In this document: one piece after another, positions 53,346 to 64,000 of the stretch | Layout of the letters: the number at the start of each line of letters is the position of its first letter | Numbering within the stretch: the first letter of the stretch is position 1 | Origin: Litsea cubeba | Lineage: Eukaryota > Streptophyta > Magnoliopsida > Laurales > Lauraceae | DNA length: 64,000 bases | Direction of reading: 5' to 3' | Assembly (NCBI GenBank): GCA_012931725.1 | Contig: CM022948.1 | Location: 44,542,018-44,606,017 of the forward strand | The notes under the pieces: model-generated | What the model was told of the DNA's origin: nothing | Database searches by the model: none | Seen by the model: the letters and a program-made list of their open reading frames with translations, nothing else | Translations under genes and position numbers: made by a program

Positions 53346-55044
53346 GAAGGTTGGCTCGAGCCAAGTGTCCAGAATTGCAAAAAATGACTCATTTTGAGTC
53401 CAAACATTGGGGAATCAAATCCCCTCTCCTCCAAGATCACCCCTGCAAGAAAAAGAGCCTCTTGCTCTCTCCACATCCATTCCATTCTTCCCATCAACAA
53501 ACCCAACCATTCAATTAAGGTCCAATCCCATTAAATACCTAATCTAGCATGTGAGATCCAAATAAACATAGACAAGCTTGGCATTATGGGTTGCTAAGCA
53601 ATTGCATTGTCAAGAGTGAAGATAATATACATGCATGAGCAATAGATAAAGCTAATCTACTTGCCTTCACAAAAGGGAGTGAAATTAGAGAGAAATTGAG
53701 AAGATTGAGGAGGAAGAAAGCTCCCACACACACTCTAGCCAAAAACAACTCTCCCAAGTCTCTCTCCTACACTCAAGGAACACAAAAGAAAAGAAAGAAA
53801 GGAAATCCATTAACATGCAAGATCTCTACAACAATGAGGAAGGAAATTAGGGAAGAAGGGTTGAGGGAAACTTACCAAATTTAGGTCAAGATGTAGAGGA
53901 AGAAGAGAGGAAGAAGATGATGAGCTTGGCTGGCCTTGAATCCCTTCTCCAATGGCTCATGCAAGAAGAAGAAATGAAGAGGGAGGAAGAGAAGAAAAAC
54001 TCCAGCAGTTGCAAATGAAGGAAGGAGATGAATGAATGAGCTGGGTAGGGTTTTAGGATGGGGAATGGAGGGAGAAATGACTCAGATACCCTCTTTGAGT
54101 GAATTAAGAGAAATGTGATTATTTGAGGGACTTCGGTGCGTCGAATCGCGACGAGTCAAGAACGGAAAGTGACGAGCGTGACGAGATCTTTCCAACGGAC
54201 CCAAATTCGGCGAAAACAGAATTTTTTGGAAAAATACACAATTTTTCTATTAATCACAACCTAACCCCCTATTAAGACTAATCGCACTCGGAATCAAACT
54301 AAACTTCGCAAATCACTTTCTAATGATAAATGAAACTCGCTTAGCCACTAAACCCACTTAATTAGCTAAAATCACAATTAATTAGGCTAATCGCCAATAT
54401 TAAAAAATTAATCACCCTATTAAGGTCGGGGACCTTACAGTCAAACTACAACCTGCAACCTCAAATTATATACAATACCTTTTACAGTTTCTTTGTCCAA
54501 TACAAAATGAAAACAAAAATTATAATACAACAGAAGGACACGTTTGCATGATACATTTTACATAAATACAAAGTCAGTATTATGCCTTCTGAATTTTTGC
54601 ACGCACTGCCTTTTCCAATTTCCAATTTCCAATTTCTCAAGTGTAGTTGTTGAACTCTCCGGTTGTTCCGTCCAATTGTCTCTTTCACACGTTGACGAAT
54701 TAACCTCGGACAGTTCTATATTCGATGCTCTATGTTTCCGGAAAATTGCGCCACAACCATTTTTCTTTCGGTATTGAGATTTTCACAAACATAGATCAGT
54801 TTTGAATTAACAGAATATAATAGTAATTGCACATTCATAAGATAACCTGAACACACTTACATTTCAATTGCAGAGTTGCTACATTCGAACCATAATCCAC
54901 AGCTACATTGATCTACATCGACATTGAAAGCCGTAATCACCATTAGAACCAAAAAAAAAAAAATTAAAAAAAAATCTAAATCCACTAATTATGAATCGTA
55001 ACAAATCACAAAATACCCAACTTCTGAGTCATTACCCCCCACCA

Positions 55045-55270
55045 TTCTATTTCTGTAACAAACCCTAAAACCCAAAAATTTTAAATCATAGCATGCCATA
55101 GAAGCCCCAATTTCATTTTTGTAACAAACTCTAAAACCCAAAACTTTGAATTATAGCATGCCATAAAAGCCCCAATTTTCTTTACGTAACAAACCCTAAA
55201 ACCCCAAAATCTTGAATCATAGCATGCAATAAAAGCCATAATTTCATTTTTGAAACATACTCTAAATCCC
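55045..55270. repeat. Roughly 65-bp tandem repeat
   Basis: GTAACAAAC recurs at 55055, 55121 and 55186 with a shared ATAGCATGCCATAAAAGCC segment; the last copy has diverged. Confidence 0.85.
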
Positions 55271-55591
55271 CAATAGTCGTGACTGAGGTTCGGGTAGGAT
55301 TGGGTGAGAGAGGAGAGGAATAGAGAATGAAAGATAGATCTACTTGTGCACAGATTGAGAGAGTCCGAATTAGAAGAGAGGTGAGCGTGGAAGGCATAAG
55401 AAAGGGGCGAACTCAGAGCTCGGTTCTGATTTTTTTTTCGTTCCAACGAAAACTCTTCCTTGACCATTCTTTTTTTTTTTTTTTTCGTTTTCTCGCTTGT
55501 TCCTTTTATATGGGCGCTGAGGATTGCGACGGATCGTTGGATGAGAGGTTCGACTTGAGGATGTGGATGAGTCCTTATAAACTTGAGTAAG

Positions 55592-55613
55592 GCCGGTCCT
55601 CATGAGGACCGGC
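55592..55613. repeat. 22-bp perfect palindrome
   Basis: GCCGGTCCTCA followed by its exact reverse complement, then TCCCATATATATATATA. It may be a terminal hairpin of an unclassified small element. Confidence 0.8.
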
Positions 55614-55629
55614 TCCCATATATATATAT

Positions 55630-56992
55630 ATTGGTTTACACTCACTTAATGCAGGGATCAAATATCCATAAGGTTAAGAACTCAAGCACAAGATCTAAAA
55701 CCCTAATCTCATACATCAAGATCAAACATCTATGAAGAAGATAGATCAAGAAACAACAAGCATAACTAGAACTATTGCTCTAATCGAGAATTAGATCTTC
55801 ATGAAAAAATCATTTCGCAAATTTTGATCTCCCTTGCCTTTGTATTCTTGCACGTTATGACCCTCTTAGATAACTTCTAAAAGACAATGGTGGAATCTCC
55901 AAGTAGAAGAAAACCCTAACACTCTAGTAGAAGACCAGAGGAGAGAAAGGAGGATAGAGGGAACTTGAAACATTATTGTGTGTAGAGAACTACAACCATC
56001 ACCTATTATTTATAGTTTATTATGGCACACCTCCTTTTAGATCAAGAATAGAAGTCTCACTTCCACATCTCATGTGAACTCCAGACCTACAGTTAATTAC
56101 AAATAAGTCCACTAATTAAATACAATTGCACTCTAGTCTTAAGAATAATTATAAGAAAACCCTAAACTTCTCAATTACTACAAGTAGGCCCCTCCATCAA
56201 TTATATCCATGGATCTATTGGAATAAATCTGTCCAACCAAATTAGATCCATCTCTTATTATCTTTGTGACCCAATTAATCATAGTAATCATCAGTACCAT
56301 CAAATTAACTCTTAATCGAGATGGGTGCGCACTCACTAATGATAAAATCCATTAATTGAGACAAGGAAAAATTTATGAGGATAGATTCCATCTTGAGAAT
56401 TATATGTTCCCACAGTCCCACTACCACGTACCCAAGACATTGAGGTGTTGACCTACAATTGGCCTCACTCATTGATGACTCAAAGTAAATGTATAGTAGA
56501 AACTTGAGTCATTAATCTCTCAGGATTAAGTTCCTATTGCTCGGTAATTATGAGAGTAGTCATTTAATAAAAAACAGATTTGTACAAGGTGCTACTCATG
56601 GTCCTTCAGTACATCCAATGTACCAGCACAATGATCCAGAGTCTTATACTCTGATGATTGAGACATATCACACTATCTCATAGTGGTCACGGTGCTACAA
56701 CCTTATCAGATGAGATGCATAATCTCATCACTGGCAATGAATCAATTTAAGGATAAGATTCGTGATTTATGTCTCCTGTATGTGGATCTCATCCAAATAC
56801 ATGAATCACATCTAATATACTTGTGAGCTCTCATTCATCTCATGAACCGTCATGTCATTTGGTATTGGTAATGTGCAAACATAGAAAAAAAAATATCATT
56901 CATCTCATGAATAAAGCATGAAAATATAAATTAATTAATGAAGAAATCAATTTATTCGGATTATCCACTGGATTGAGGTCATACAATCTAAT
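55630..56992 (-). mobile_element. Degenerate LTR related to the solo LTR at 31217-33032
   Basis: Shares ordered blocks with 31217-33032: AATGCAGGGATCAA near the left end, the CATCCAATGTACCAG segment, ACTATCTCATAGTG, and TCCACTGGATTGAG at the right end. Many substitutions and deletions; clean ends and a target duplication are not visible. Confidence 0.65.
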
Positions 56993-57807
56993 AGATCACT
57001 CGACAAAAATTTCTTAAATCTGAAAGCTCTCTTTGGCCAGGTTATTTTCTTTTTGGAAACTTTACCGATGGCGAACTGTAGTTTTTGATAAATAACCACG
57101 TACCTTTAACCACCTCTATTAATTTGACGACATCCACCAATCAGTGCGACTATCACTTAATAGCTGATTTTTAACCTACTGGAGAAATACAAGTTAAAAA
57201 GATAAGAAATTTTTTTAGCTCAGCCCAATTTGAATTAAATTTGAAATGAAAGAGTGAATTTTCTTTTAAAAACCAAGTCGATTTAGCTGGGTTTATTGCC
57301 TTGATTTAAGAAAACTTTGTCCATCTATAACAAAATACATAAAGTCTCATCTAATTGAAAATTAACTTTTGTCCACTAGTCAACGCTGTTGATTAAGATT
57401 TTCAAATTAATAGAGTTTGATTATCCTAAAACATACTATTAAGTAATTTTTCTTTCATGGATTTGATCCAATAATGATGTTTTCATAGGAGCTTTTATGC
57501 AGCAAATCACCTACCACTCCTTTTTTCTGCAATTGACCTAGATCCCTTTCTTTATGGAAATCAATCTAATGGTTCATGTCACTCCACCAAAGTAAAATTA
57601 GGCCAACTTGGGCCCACAACACATGAACCATTCCATTCCTCTGTTTGTAAACATCAACAACAAGAAGTGGTTCTTGTTAAAAATTCCCTTTCCATTTTAG
57701 ATTGCCCTCTACATATTTATATATATATATAAAACAGAAATAACCGTCTACCTTCATTAGAGAATAAGCAGTAATAAGCACCAGCAGTCGCCGCCGCCGC
57801 CGCCGCC
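56993..57807. promoter_or_regulatory. Upstream region of the PPR gene
   Basis: A+T-rich with no other gene. A TATA stretch (TTATATATATATATAAAAC) at about 57715-57733 lies about 75-90 bp before the ATG. A (CCG)n run sits directly before the start codon (57790-57806). Confidence 0.5.
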
Positions 57808-59925
57808 ATGGCAGCTCCTCTAACCCTCCACCCTATCATCCCACCACCATCCCTCCAAAAACCCCTCTCCGAAACTACCAACACCAGCAAAAACAGCCCA
57901 ATAAAAACCCACCCATCTCTCGTCCACCTTGAAAACTGCAACTCCATGTCCCAACTCAAGCAGATCCATGCCCACATGATCCGCACAGGCCTCTTCTCCA
58001 ACGTCTATGCTGCAAGCCGAATAGTCGCTTTCTGTGCCCTTGAAGACACCGGAAGCCTCCCTTATGCCCGCATTGTGTTCGACCAAATTCCCGACCCTAC
58101 CAAATTCATCTACAACTCCATAATCCGAGGCTATAACAATAGGGACTTGCCTCGAGAGGCTGTCCTCTTCTATCGTGAAGTCATCGAAGGAGGCCTCTCC
58201 CCTGATAACTTCACATTCCCTTCTCTGTTTCAGGCTTGTGCAGACTTGGATGAAGGGAAGCAGCTGCATTGCCATGTGGTGAAGTTTGGGTTCGCGTCTG
58301 ATGTCTATGTTCAGAATACTCTGATGAACATGTACTCGAATCGTGGGTGTTTGACTTCAGCAAAACGGGTGTTTGATAAAATGAGTGAGAGGACTGTGGT
58401 TTCTTGGGCGACGATGATCGCGGCCTATACGAATTGGGATCGATCGAGTGAGGCCTTGGGCCTCTTTCATAGGATGCAGTTTGGAAATGTGAGGCCCAAT
58501 GAGGTTACTCTGGTAAATGTTTTGACAGCTTGTGCGAGGGCGAGAAATTTGGATATGGCAAAGAAGATTCATAAGTATATGATGGAGAACCAAATGGGGT
58601 TTCATTTGGTTGTTGTGACAGCTCTTGTGGATGCATATTGCAAGACTGGGTGCATGTTCCGTGCCCGGAAGCTGTTTGATGAAATGCCTGACAGGAATTT
58701 GTTTTCTTGGAATATCATGATTAAGGGGTATGTTGAGGATAGTGATTACAAGGAAGCATTGGTATTCTTTCAGGAGATGCAGGCCAAGGGTGTGAAACCA
58801 GATAAGGTGACCATGACAAGCATGCTGCTGGCTTGTTCCCATCTGGGTGCTCTTGAGCTTGGTAAATGGTTGCATGCCTACATCAATAAGGAGAATATAG
58901 AGATTGATGTGGCTCTTGGGACAGCACTTGTGGACATGTATGCAAAGTGTGGGTGCATAGAGAGTGCTTCACGAGTTTTCTATGAGATGCCTCAAAGAGA
59001 TGTTATGTCTTGGACGTCGATGATTGGGGGTCTGGCAATGTGTGGGCATGCAGAGAAGGCCTTAGAGCTTTTCTCTGAGATGCAAAGTAGTGGTGTGAAA
59101 CCCGATGCAGTTACATTTGTTGGCGTCTTGGTCGCTTGTAGTCATGCTGGGCTTGTTGACAAAGGTTGTTCATATTTCAGATCTATGTCCTGTGTTTACA
59201 ACATCGAGCCTACCATCGAACATTATGGGTGTATGGTGGATCTATTGGGTCGTGCCGGCCAGATAGAAAGAGCGGAAGAGTTCATAAGAAAGATGCCCAT
59301 GAAACCAGATTATTTTGTTTTAGGTGGTCTTCTTGGTGCTTGCAAGATCCATGGCAATCTTGAGGTTGCAGAGAGAGCAGCTAAAAAACTTCTTGACCTT
59401 GACCCTACTAATGGTGGAGCATATGTACTCTTGTCGAACATATATGGTTCAGTACAGAAGTGGGATGAAGTTAAAAGAACAAGGGAGCTCATGGCAGAAA
59501 GAAACATAAAGAAGCCCCCTGGATGCAGTTTGATCGAGGTGGATGGGATTGTTCATGAATTTGTCATGGGCGACAAATCACACCCTCAATCTGATGAAAT
59601 ATACCTGATGCTTGAAGACATGATACATCGCCTAAAAGTTGCAGGATATGTGCCTAACAAATCTGAAGTGTTAATTGACATGGACGAGGAGGAGAAAGAA
59701 AACGCTCTTTGTCGCCACAGTGAGAAGCTGGCAATTTCCTACGGGCTTATCAGTACATGCCCGGGTTTGACTCTTCGAGTTGTAAAGAACCTCCGAGTGT
59801 GCAGTGACTGCCACTTTGCAATGAAGCTCATCTCGAAAGTGTACAATAGGGAGATTATCGTTCGTGATAGGAACCGATTTCATCATTTTAAAGATGGATC
59901 ATGCTCCTGTAGGGACTTCTGGTAA
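57808..59925 (+). CDS. Pentatricopeptide repeat protein, PLS-E-DYW class
   Basis: 705 residues, intronless, ATG in a good plant context (GCCGCCATGG). The first 45 or so residues are Pro/Ser/Thr-rich with few acidic residues, fitting an organelle targeting peptide. A PLS-type PPR array follows (about 50-530), with repeated segments such as YNSIIRGYNNRDLPREAVLF, WATMIAAY, LGTALVDMYAKCG and WTSMIGGLAMCGHAEKALEL. E-type motifs come next (about 535-600, KKPPGCSLIEVDG), then a C-terminal DYW deaminase-like domain (about 611-705). Zinc and catalytic residues of HSEKLA (H at 637) and CSDCH (665, 668) are present. The protein ends DFW instead of DYW. Family role: sequence-specific C-to-U editing of plastid or mitochondrial transcripts. 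The target RNA and compartment cannot be told from sequence. It appears intact and functional. Confidence 0.95.
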   Translation: MAAPLTLHPIIPPPSLQKPLSETTNTSKNSPIKTHPSLVHLENCNSMSQLKQIHAHMIRTGLFSNVYAASRIVAFCALEDTGSLPYARIVFDQIPDPTKFIYNSIIRGYNNRDLPREAVLFYREVIEGGLSPDNFTFPSLFQACADLDEGKQLHCHVVKFGFASDVYVQNTLMNMYSNRGCLTSAKRVFDKMSERTVVSWATMIAAYTNWDRSSEALGLFHRMQFGNVRPNEVTLVNVLTACARARNLDMAKKIHKYMMENQMGFHLVVVTALVDAYCKTGCMFRARKLFDEMPDRNLFSWNIMIKGYVEDSDYKEALVFFQEMQAKGVKPDKVTMTSMLLACSHLGALELGKWLHAYINKENIEIDVALGTALVDMYAKCGCIESASRVFYEMPQRDVMSWTSMIGGLAMCGHAEKALELFSEMQSSGVKPDAVTFVGVLVACSHAGLVDKGCSYFRSMSCVYNIEPTIEHYGCMVDLLGRAGQIERAEEFIRKMPMKPDYFVLGGLLGACKIHGNLEVAERAAKKLLDLDPTNGGAYVLLSNIYGSVQKWDEVKRTRELMAERNIKKPPGCSLIEVDGIVHEFVMGDKSHPQSDEIYLMLEDMIHRLKVAGYVPNKSEVLIDMDEEEKENALCRHSEKLAISYGLISTCPGLTLRVVKNLRVCSDCHFAMKLISKVYNREIIVRDRNRFHHFKDGSCSCRDFW

Positions 59926-61904
59926 TTATTGCATCATTCAAGCCATTTAATTATGGCTGTCAATGTGATAGTGTGACTGATACCTTTGGGAAGGAAGCAG
60001 TTTTTGCAGTTCCATTGTATATTTCCTTCTGATTGACTTATTTGATGCATATTTTCAAACACATTTACCTATTTATCGTTTGATTACTTTTATGTGTTGA
60101 TATTACTTCATCATCATCTTCAAAACCTTGTACAAACTATGATGTGTTGATGTTACTTAAATGTAATAACAGGTTTCGAAACGCAAGTTCACTAAGCATT
60201 GATTGCAAAAAAATGGATCTTTTAACCCATAATTATTTGCTCCATATAAACTCTGAGAAATGGGCATATCATGAGTATGATGTTAGAGTGCTGACGGCGG
60301 ATAAAACCTGATTTATCCTATGTGATGGCCTCACCTGTGAATGATTAAACCCTGTCATATCACTTGAACACCAGTCAAGAGAAATGATTCCAAGTTTCAG
60401 TTCAATCGGAATGATATGAACTGTTGGCTTGTTCCTGTGAAATACAGGAGAGCATTGTATGCAACTCTGTTAGGCATGCAATTTGGGGTGTTTCTTAGAT
60501 ACAATGTTCCTTGTCATAATATGAGCGGATTCAATCAACAAAAGGTGGGCCCCATATAGGACAAACCAGCTTTTAACTGCCGTCAGCGGCATATTTATGG
60601 GAGCATGGGATACTTTCCCTTAAAACTTTACTTACTGCGCTTTCTTGTGCATGTTTCTATACTTTTGACTGGGCTAGATTTTTATAGTTGTGAGAAATTG
60701 GAACTAAGCAAGTAGAGCATTTTCATTTTTTTTTTTTTGGAATGGAGAAATTGAATTCATGTAAATAGTTGGGACAAGGCTTTGATGATGAATCTTATTT
60801 TGGCATAATAGTTGAATGTACATTAAAACAAAAACTTAAGTCATAAAAGGGCAAGGTGAGAAAAAGAATCCATAGACCATTTACAAAGAGAGGCTATCCT
60901 CCACAACTCTCAAACAACTTCTTGTTACTCTTGCTTTGGCAAGAGAATCTACTTCTCTTTAAGCTCTCTTGGAACATGTCTGAAAGTTGCCTTCCTTGAT
61001 TACAACAATCCTTGTATTTCATCATACTCAAAACATTACATTTGCCTTTCCCATGAATTCATAGAGACTTCTTCCTTTGGCAACAATAAGTATGCATTTT
61101 CTATTAGAAATGTTAGTTGTCTCTTGATTGAGATTCAATTGTTTGTTTGACGTCCAAATGATGAAATAACTATTTGCTATCTTTGGTTAAAGCTCATGTT
61201 TCTCTAGTATAAAGGGAGGATTAAAAAATCTTTTGATATTGAACTGTCTTCTCTCTCTCTCTCTTTTCTCTAAGTTTTCTTTCCTTTCAATGCCCTTTGT
61301 GCATCTGCAGGTAAATCAAATTGCAAGTACTAAGTTTAATTACAGTGGAAGTGAGTGACTGCATTGTTTTCCTATAGAAAAGTCGGTTGGCTCTCAATGT
61401 CTTCACAATTGTTTTGGGTTTGAGTCCAACATAAATGACCATAATGGCATAACCCTTAATATAGGATTGGTTCTTTCAAAATGAACTGGGAGAAAGCCAA
61501 CTTTGGCCATTTTAACCAAGTGGATTCTGTTTAGGTTGTTTGGAATTAGATTCACAACAGCATTACACTGAAGTAATTAAGTTGCAACCAAGTGGAAGTG
61601 AAATGATGCATTACTATAAAATGAACGTGACTTTGATCTTTTGTTGGTTGTTCACTCTAGCATAGTTGAACTCAACTTCAGATATTTCACTTTGTTACTT
61701 GTAAATTGACCATCCTTAACTTGGCCAATTGTTTGAATCCAAATGCAGGGTTATTCTGTTACAGTTAAGAAAATGAAATTCATAGTAAAACAATGCAAAA
61801 AAAAAAGGGACTTCGGAAACCTTTAGGACATTGGAATAAATCAGTACTAAGAGTGTAAACTAGAAGAAAAGCAAATTACGGAAAATTTACAGCAAATATC
61901 TCCT
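59926..61904. other. Intergenic region between the two host genes
   Basis: Contains the 3' flank of the PPR gene and then A+T-rich sequence, with a T-run near 60728 and a short CT repeat near 61250. No reading frame of note and no transposon ends recognised. Confidence 0.5.
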
Positions 61905-63453
61905 TCAAGACACGGAGTTCCTCCATTTATTAGGGGTTTTCCTGCTTTGCACAAGTTTCCCCTTCGTCTCGACATCTGTTTGACACTCCATCACTGCCTC
62001 ACCACTACAACCTTCCCCAACCCTCTCTGCAGTGCCTGTGTGGCGGAATAATGGTGTGCTTAACTTCCGCCATCGGAAAAAGCTCCTCTTCTCCAGAAGC
62101 TTTTCTATCTGTGCTTGCATGGAGGTGCACTGGCTCTGGAGCCTCATCACATCCTCCCGCAGCTTCTGTATCTCCACCTGCTGAGCTGTCATTTGACGCT
62201 TTGAGAGACATCGTGTGGGTGTTTCTAGTGTAGGGTTTGGGCTGCGGACCCCGCTAAATGACCCACTCCAATCACTCTGTCGGTTGAGCTTCATGTACTC
62301 AGAGAAGAGAACCTGGATTACAGCACGGACAGGCAAGCGCTCATTCTGTGAGGCATGGAGGGTGGCCTCAGGTGACAGCTTTCGGATATCAATCAACTGA
62401 CAGATGGTCTTCCTTTCTTGCTTGGAGGTTTTTGGATGTGCCTGCATTGGTAACATCAAGATTCATTGCTACATTAAACAAATGCTTTATAACTAAGCTG
62501 TTGTGTTTTTTATCTTTCGCTGACAACTATTGTTGTAATTTGAATGTTTCTGTCTGTAGTTTTTCTTCTGCTGCAGTATAAGTGTCTTATACTCCATGTT
62601 GGTGGATGTTTGGTTGGATCGGTTTTCTTGTTTCCATTAAAAAAAAAAAAAAAACTTTCATAACTTACTACCAAGATCTTAGTGAACATACTTTTAAATA
62701 GGTATCAACGGCACGATACAACCCATCATCCGATGCACGGGCATGTCTAGGAAGAGCTCCACCGAGTGCGATAAACTCTGACAATGTCATATTTGCATCC
62801 ACTGCAGCCTCAGCCAGATAGCAATCTATCAGCTTGGCTACCTTGACAAGCGCGGCCCCACTCTTAGCAGCTTCATCCAAGGTGAGGAACCTCTTAACCA
62901 GTCTATGAACTAGCTCAATGTCTAAAAGTGTCCCACATGTGTGAGTAAATGCAGGTATCATAAGCTCCTTGAGTGATGCCTGGTCAAGCTGCCATGCAAT
63001 CCGTTTCTCGATCTCAACTCGGTAAGCGGGCTCAACTCCAACCATGTTAGCGACCCGGAGGAGGCGCAGGAGGAAATTGCATGAAACTGAATCCTTCTCT
63101 GGAGGGAGGATTCCTACTAAAGTCTTGATGAAGAAGCGTTTCTTCATCCAGGAGGCTGTGAGGCTCTCTGGGGAGTCTTCCACATTGTTCAGGACCTTGA
63201 TGGAATCATCACCGGACAGGTGTGGAAGCCATTTGGAAGCATAATGAGTGATTATTGACCCAATGAGGTTGGGGCAGACGCCTTTTGCCTTTATGCCGGC
63301 TAGTGTTCTTACGAAGTAGTCCATGTCAAGGATGCAAGTATCGTCAAACCAGCATTCATCGGCGAATTGGGTGGTTGCCCTTGTTGGTGTTTCGGCAATT
63401 GTTTCGGGTAATTCTAGATTCTTGTCTGTTGATTTGGGGATGGTAGGCCTCAT
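61905..63453 (-). CDS. NPH3-domain protein lacking an N-terminal BTB domain
   Basis: Two exons: 63453-62692 and 62441-61905, with an intron at 62442-62691 (donor GTATGT, acceptor ATGCAG). This gives 432 residues; the junction joins DTYLK to AHPKTSKQERK in phase. The NPH3 domain starts near CWFDDTCILDMDYFVRTLAG and ends with HASQNERLPVRAVIQVLF. The C-terminus has a coiled coil (QMTAQQVEIQKLREDVMRLQ... to about residue 370) and a basic tail. Relatives act as plasma-membrane signalling or CUL3 adaptor proteins (NPH3/RPT2 family). Usual members are about 600 residues with an N-terminal BTB/POZ domain. None is visible here: upstream sequence to 64000 looks noncoding, so the gene is either BTB-less by nature or has lost its 5' part. 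The DMDYFV/GIKAKG wording recalls the At5g48800-type subgroup (from memory, weak). Confidence 0.85.
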
Positions 63454-64000
63454 TCTAAGTTTGTAAACTTTTACAAGTGAGAGAGCTCTAGGTACCCTAG
63501 CTGAAGTTGAATGTACTCGTTTTGAACAGTTCCATGTTACTACATATTTTTAGATAAAAGGACAGGGAAGAAAAACAGCCACAAGCTAGTGATGCTTGTC
63601 TCAAAATGACCAAAATACCCTCTAGGATAACATGAGCAACAGTCCAGTCTCTGTTCAAAAACTCTTATTTTTGTTGCAACTCGTTCCTCCTATCTAGATT
63701 CTAGGCCAGTGTATTAAGACTCAGATCTCAGGATCAGACTTGAACTCCACAGTTGGGTCCAGTAAATCAACAAAGGTGAACTCAAGTTTTGGTGAACTTC
63801 TGTCGACCTCATCGACCCATTTGGTCTTTGCCAGTCAGTCTGGTTGAATTTCAAACTTGTGATCTATGATAATGTGAATAATCATCGTTATTGTCATCAT
63901 AATCCTATCTATCTATCTGGTGTACATAAATGCCTGCCCCACATTGGATGGACTTATCTATGTTTGGATGACCATAACTAGGATTGTTCATGGAGCAAGT
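63454..64000. other. 5' flank of the NPH3 gene, no coding signal seen
   Basis: A+T-rich. No frame with BTB-like sequence on the minus strand. A weak TATA-like stretch (TCTAAAAATATG on the minus strand) lies near 63545-63556. The sequence just before the ATG (ACTTAG then AATGAGG) could also be a splice acceptor, which would put an upstream exon outside the window. Confidence 0.4.

Larger units (their letters stand above)
38842..54439 (-). mobile_element. Tekay-like chromovirus (Ty3/Gypsy), minus strand, with nested solo LTR
   Basis: TG...CA ends and perfect target duplication GTCAA (38837-38841 and 54440-54444). The left (3') LTR is 38842-46396, interrupted by a 4.5 kb solo LTR; the right (5') LTR is 51285-54439. 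PBS TGGTATCAGAG is at plus-strand 51271-51281, three bases from the LTR. Minus-strand order is gag with two zinc knuckles, protease, RT, RNase H, integrase and a C-terminal chromodomain-like segment, then polypurine AGAGGGAAGGGA before 46396. Lesions are two frameshifts (about 50880 and 49650) and a nonsense codon (47941-47943). The LTRs differ by scattered substitutions and in tandem-repeat number. The right LTR carries an inverted pol fragment in place of about 300 bp. Confidence 0.93.
51285..54439 (-). repeat. 5' (right) LTR of the Tekay element, chimeric
   Basis: 3155 bp. 51285-51295 is the normal LTR end, 51296-51639 is an inverted pol fragment, and from 51634 the normal LTR resumes (overlap AAGATA shared by both). 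Four 51-bp units lie at 53128-53345. Confidence 0.9.
54445..55629. other. Continuation of the interrupted locus; no clear gene
   Basis: A minus-strand open stretch at about 54560-54775 (SNIELSEVNSSTCERDNWTE...) could be a terminal exon of an unrecognised gene. 55045-55270 is a roughly 65-bp tandem repeat (3-4 copies, GTAACAAACYCTAAAACCC), and 55592-55613 is a 22-bp perfect palindrome. Confidence 0.4.

Overview
This is a repeat-rich stretch of a flowering-plant nuclear genome. The evidence is the mix of plant-lineage LTR retrotransposons (a Tat-type Ty3/Gypsy with a second RNase H, a Tekay-like chromovirus, a Sirevirus-like Copia and a small Ale/Retrofit-like Copia), Helitrons ending in a hairpin plus CTAG, Mutator-like elements with long inverted ends, and two plant-specific genes (a PPR-DYW protein and an NPH3 protein). 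The species cannot be named from the window. I see no bacterial-type system, CRISPR array, rRNA or tRNA gene.

Layout. 1-11.5 kb holds DNA transposons and unassigned repeats: a Mutator-like element (1646-2691), two abutting Helitrons (about 2737-3996 and 3999-6306), two reversed Helitron ends (6425 and 7170) with exon-like fragments nearby, and a duplicated 1 kb segment. 11504-24274 is a complete Tat-type Gypsy with 0.86-0.89 kb LTRs and TSD GTTTT. It carries gag-pol on the plus strand, an 81-bp tandem array, and a spliced antisense gene on the minus strand. 24.3-27.5 kb has Helitron termini split by a second Mutator-like element (24845-25519).

27534-31147 is a pol-less Sirevirus-like Copia on the minus strand. 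31217-33032 is a solo LTR (TSD CTACA). 33048-38503 is a young minus-strand Copia with apparently identical 195-bp LTRs (TSD CATTC). 38842-54439 is a minus-strand Tekay-like Gypsy (TSD GTCAA), and its left LTR is interrupted by a 4.5 kb solo LTR (39238-43716, TSD GTAAC). 55.6-57.0 kb is a decayed relative of the first solo LTR.

The last 7 kb is genic: an intronless 705-residue PPR-DYW gene (57808-59925, plus) and a two-exon NPH3-domain gene without a visible BTB domain (61905-63453, minus). These two look like the only functional host genes. Everything else is transposon or transposon-carried debris.

The most unusual observation is that the right (5') LTR of the Tekay element has about 300 bp at its PBS-proximal end replaced by an inverted piece of the family's own pol. 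That piece keeps a CAA codon where the element's own pol has TAA. Other notable points are the repeated Helitron-next-to-Helitron junctions, the intron-containing antisense gene of the Tat element, and a nearly unaged Copia that lacks most of gag.
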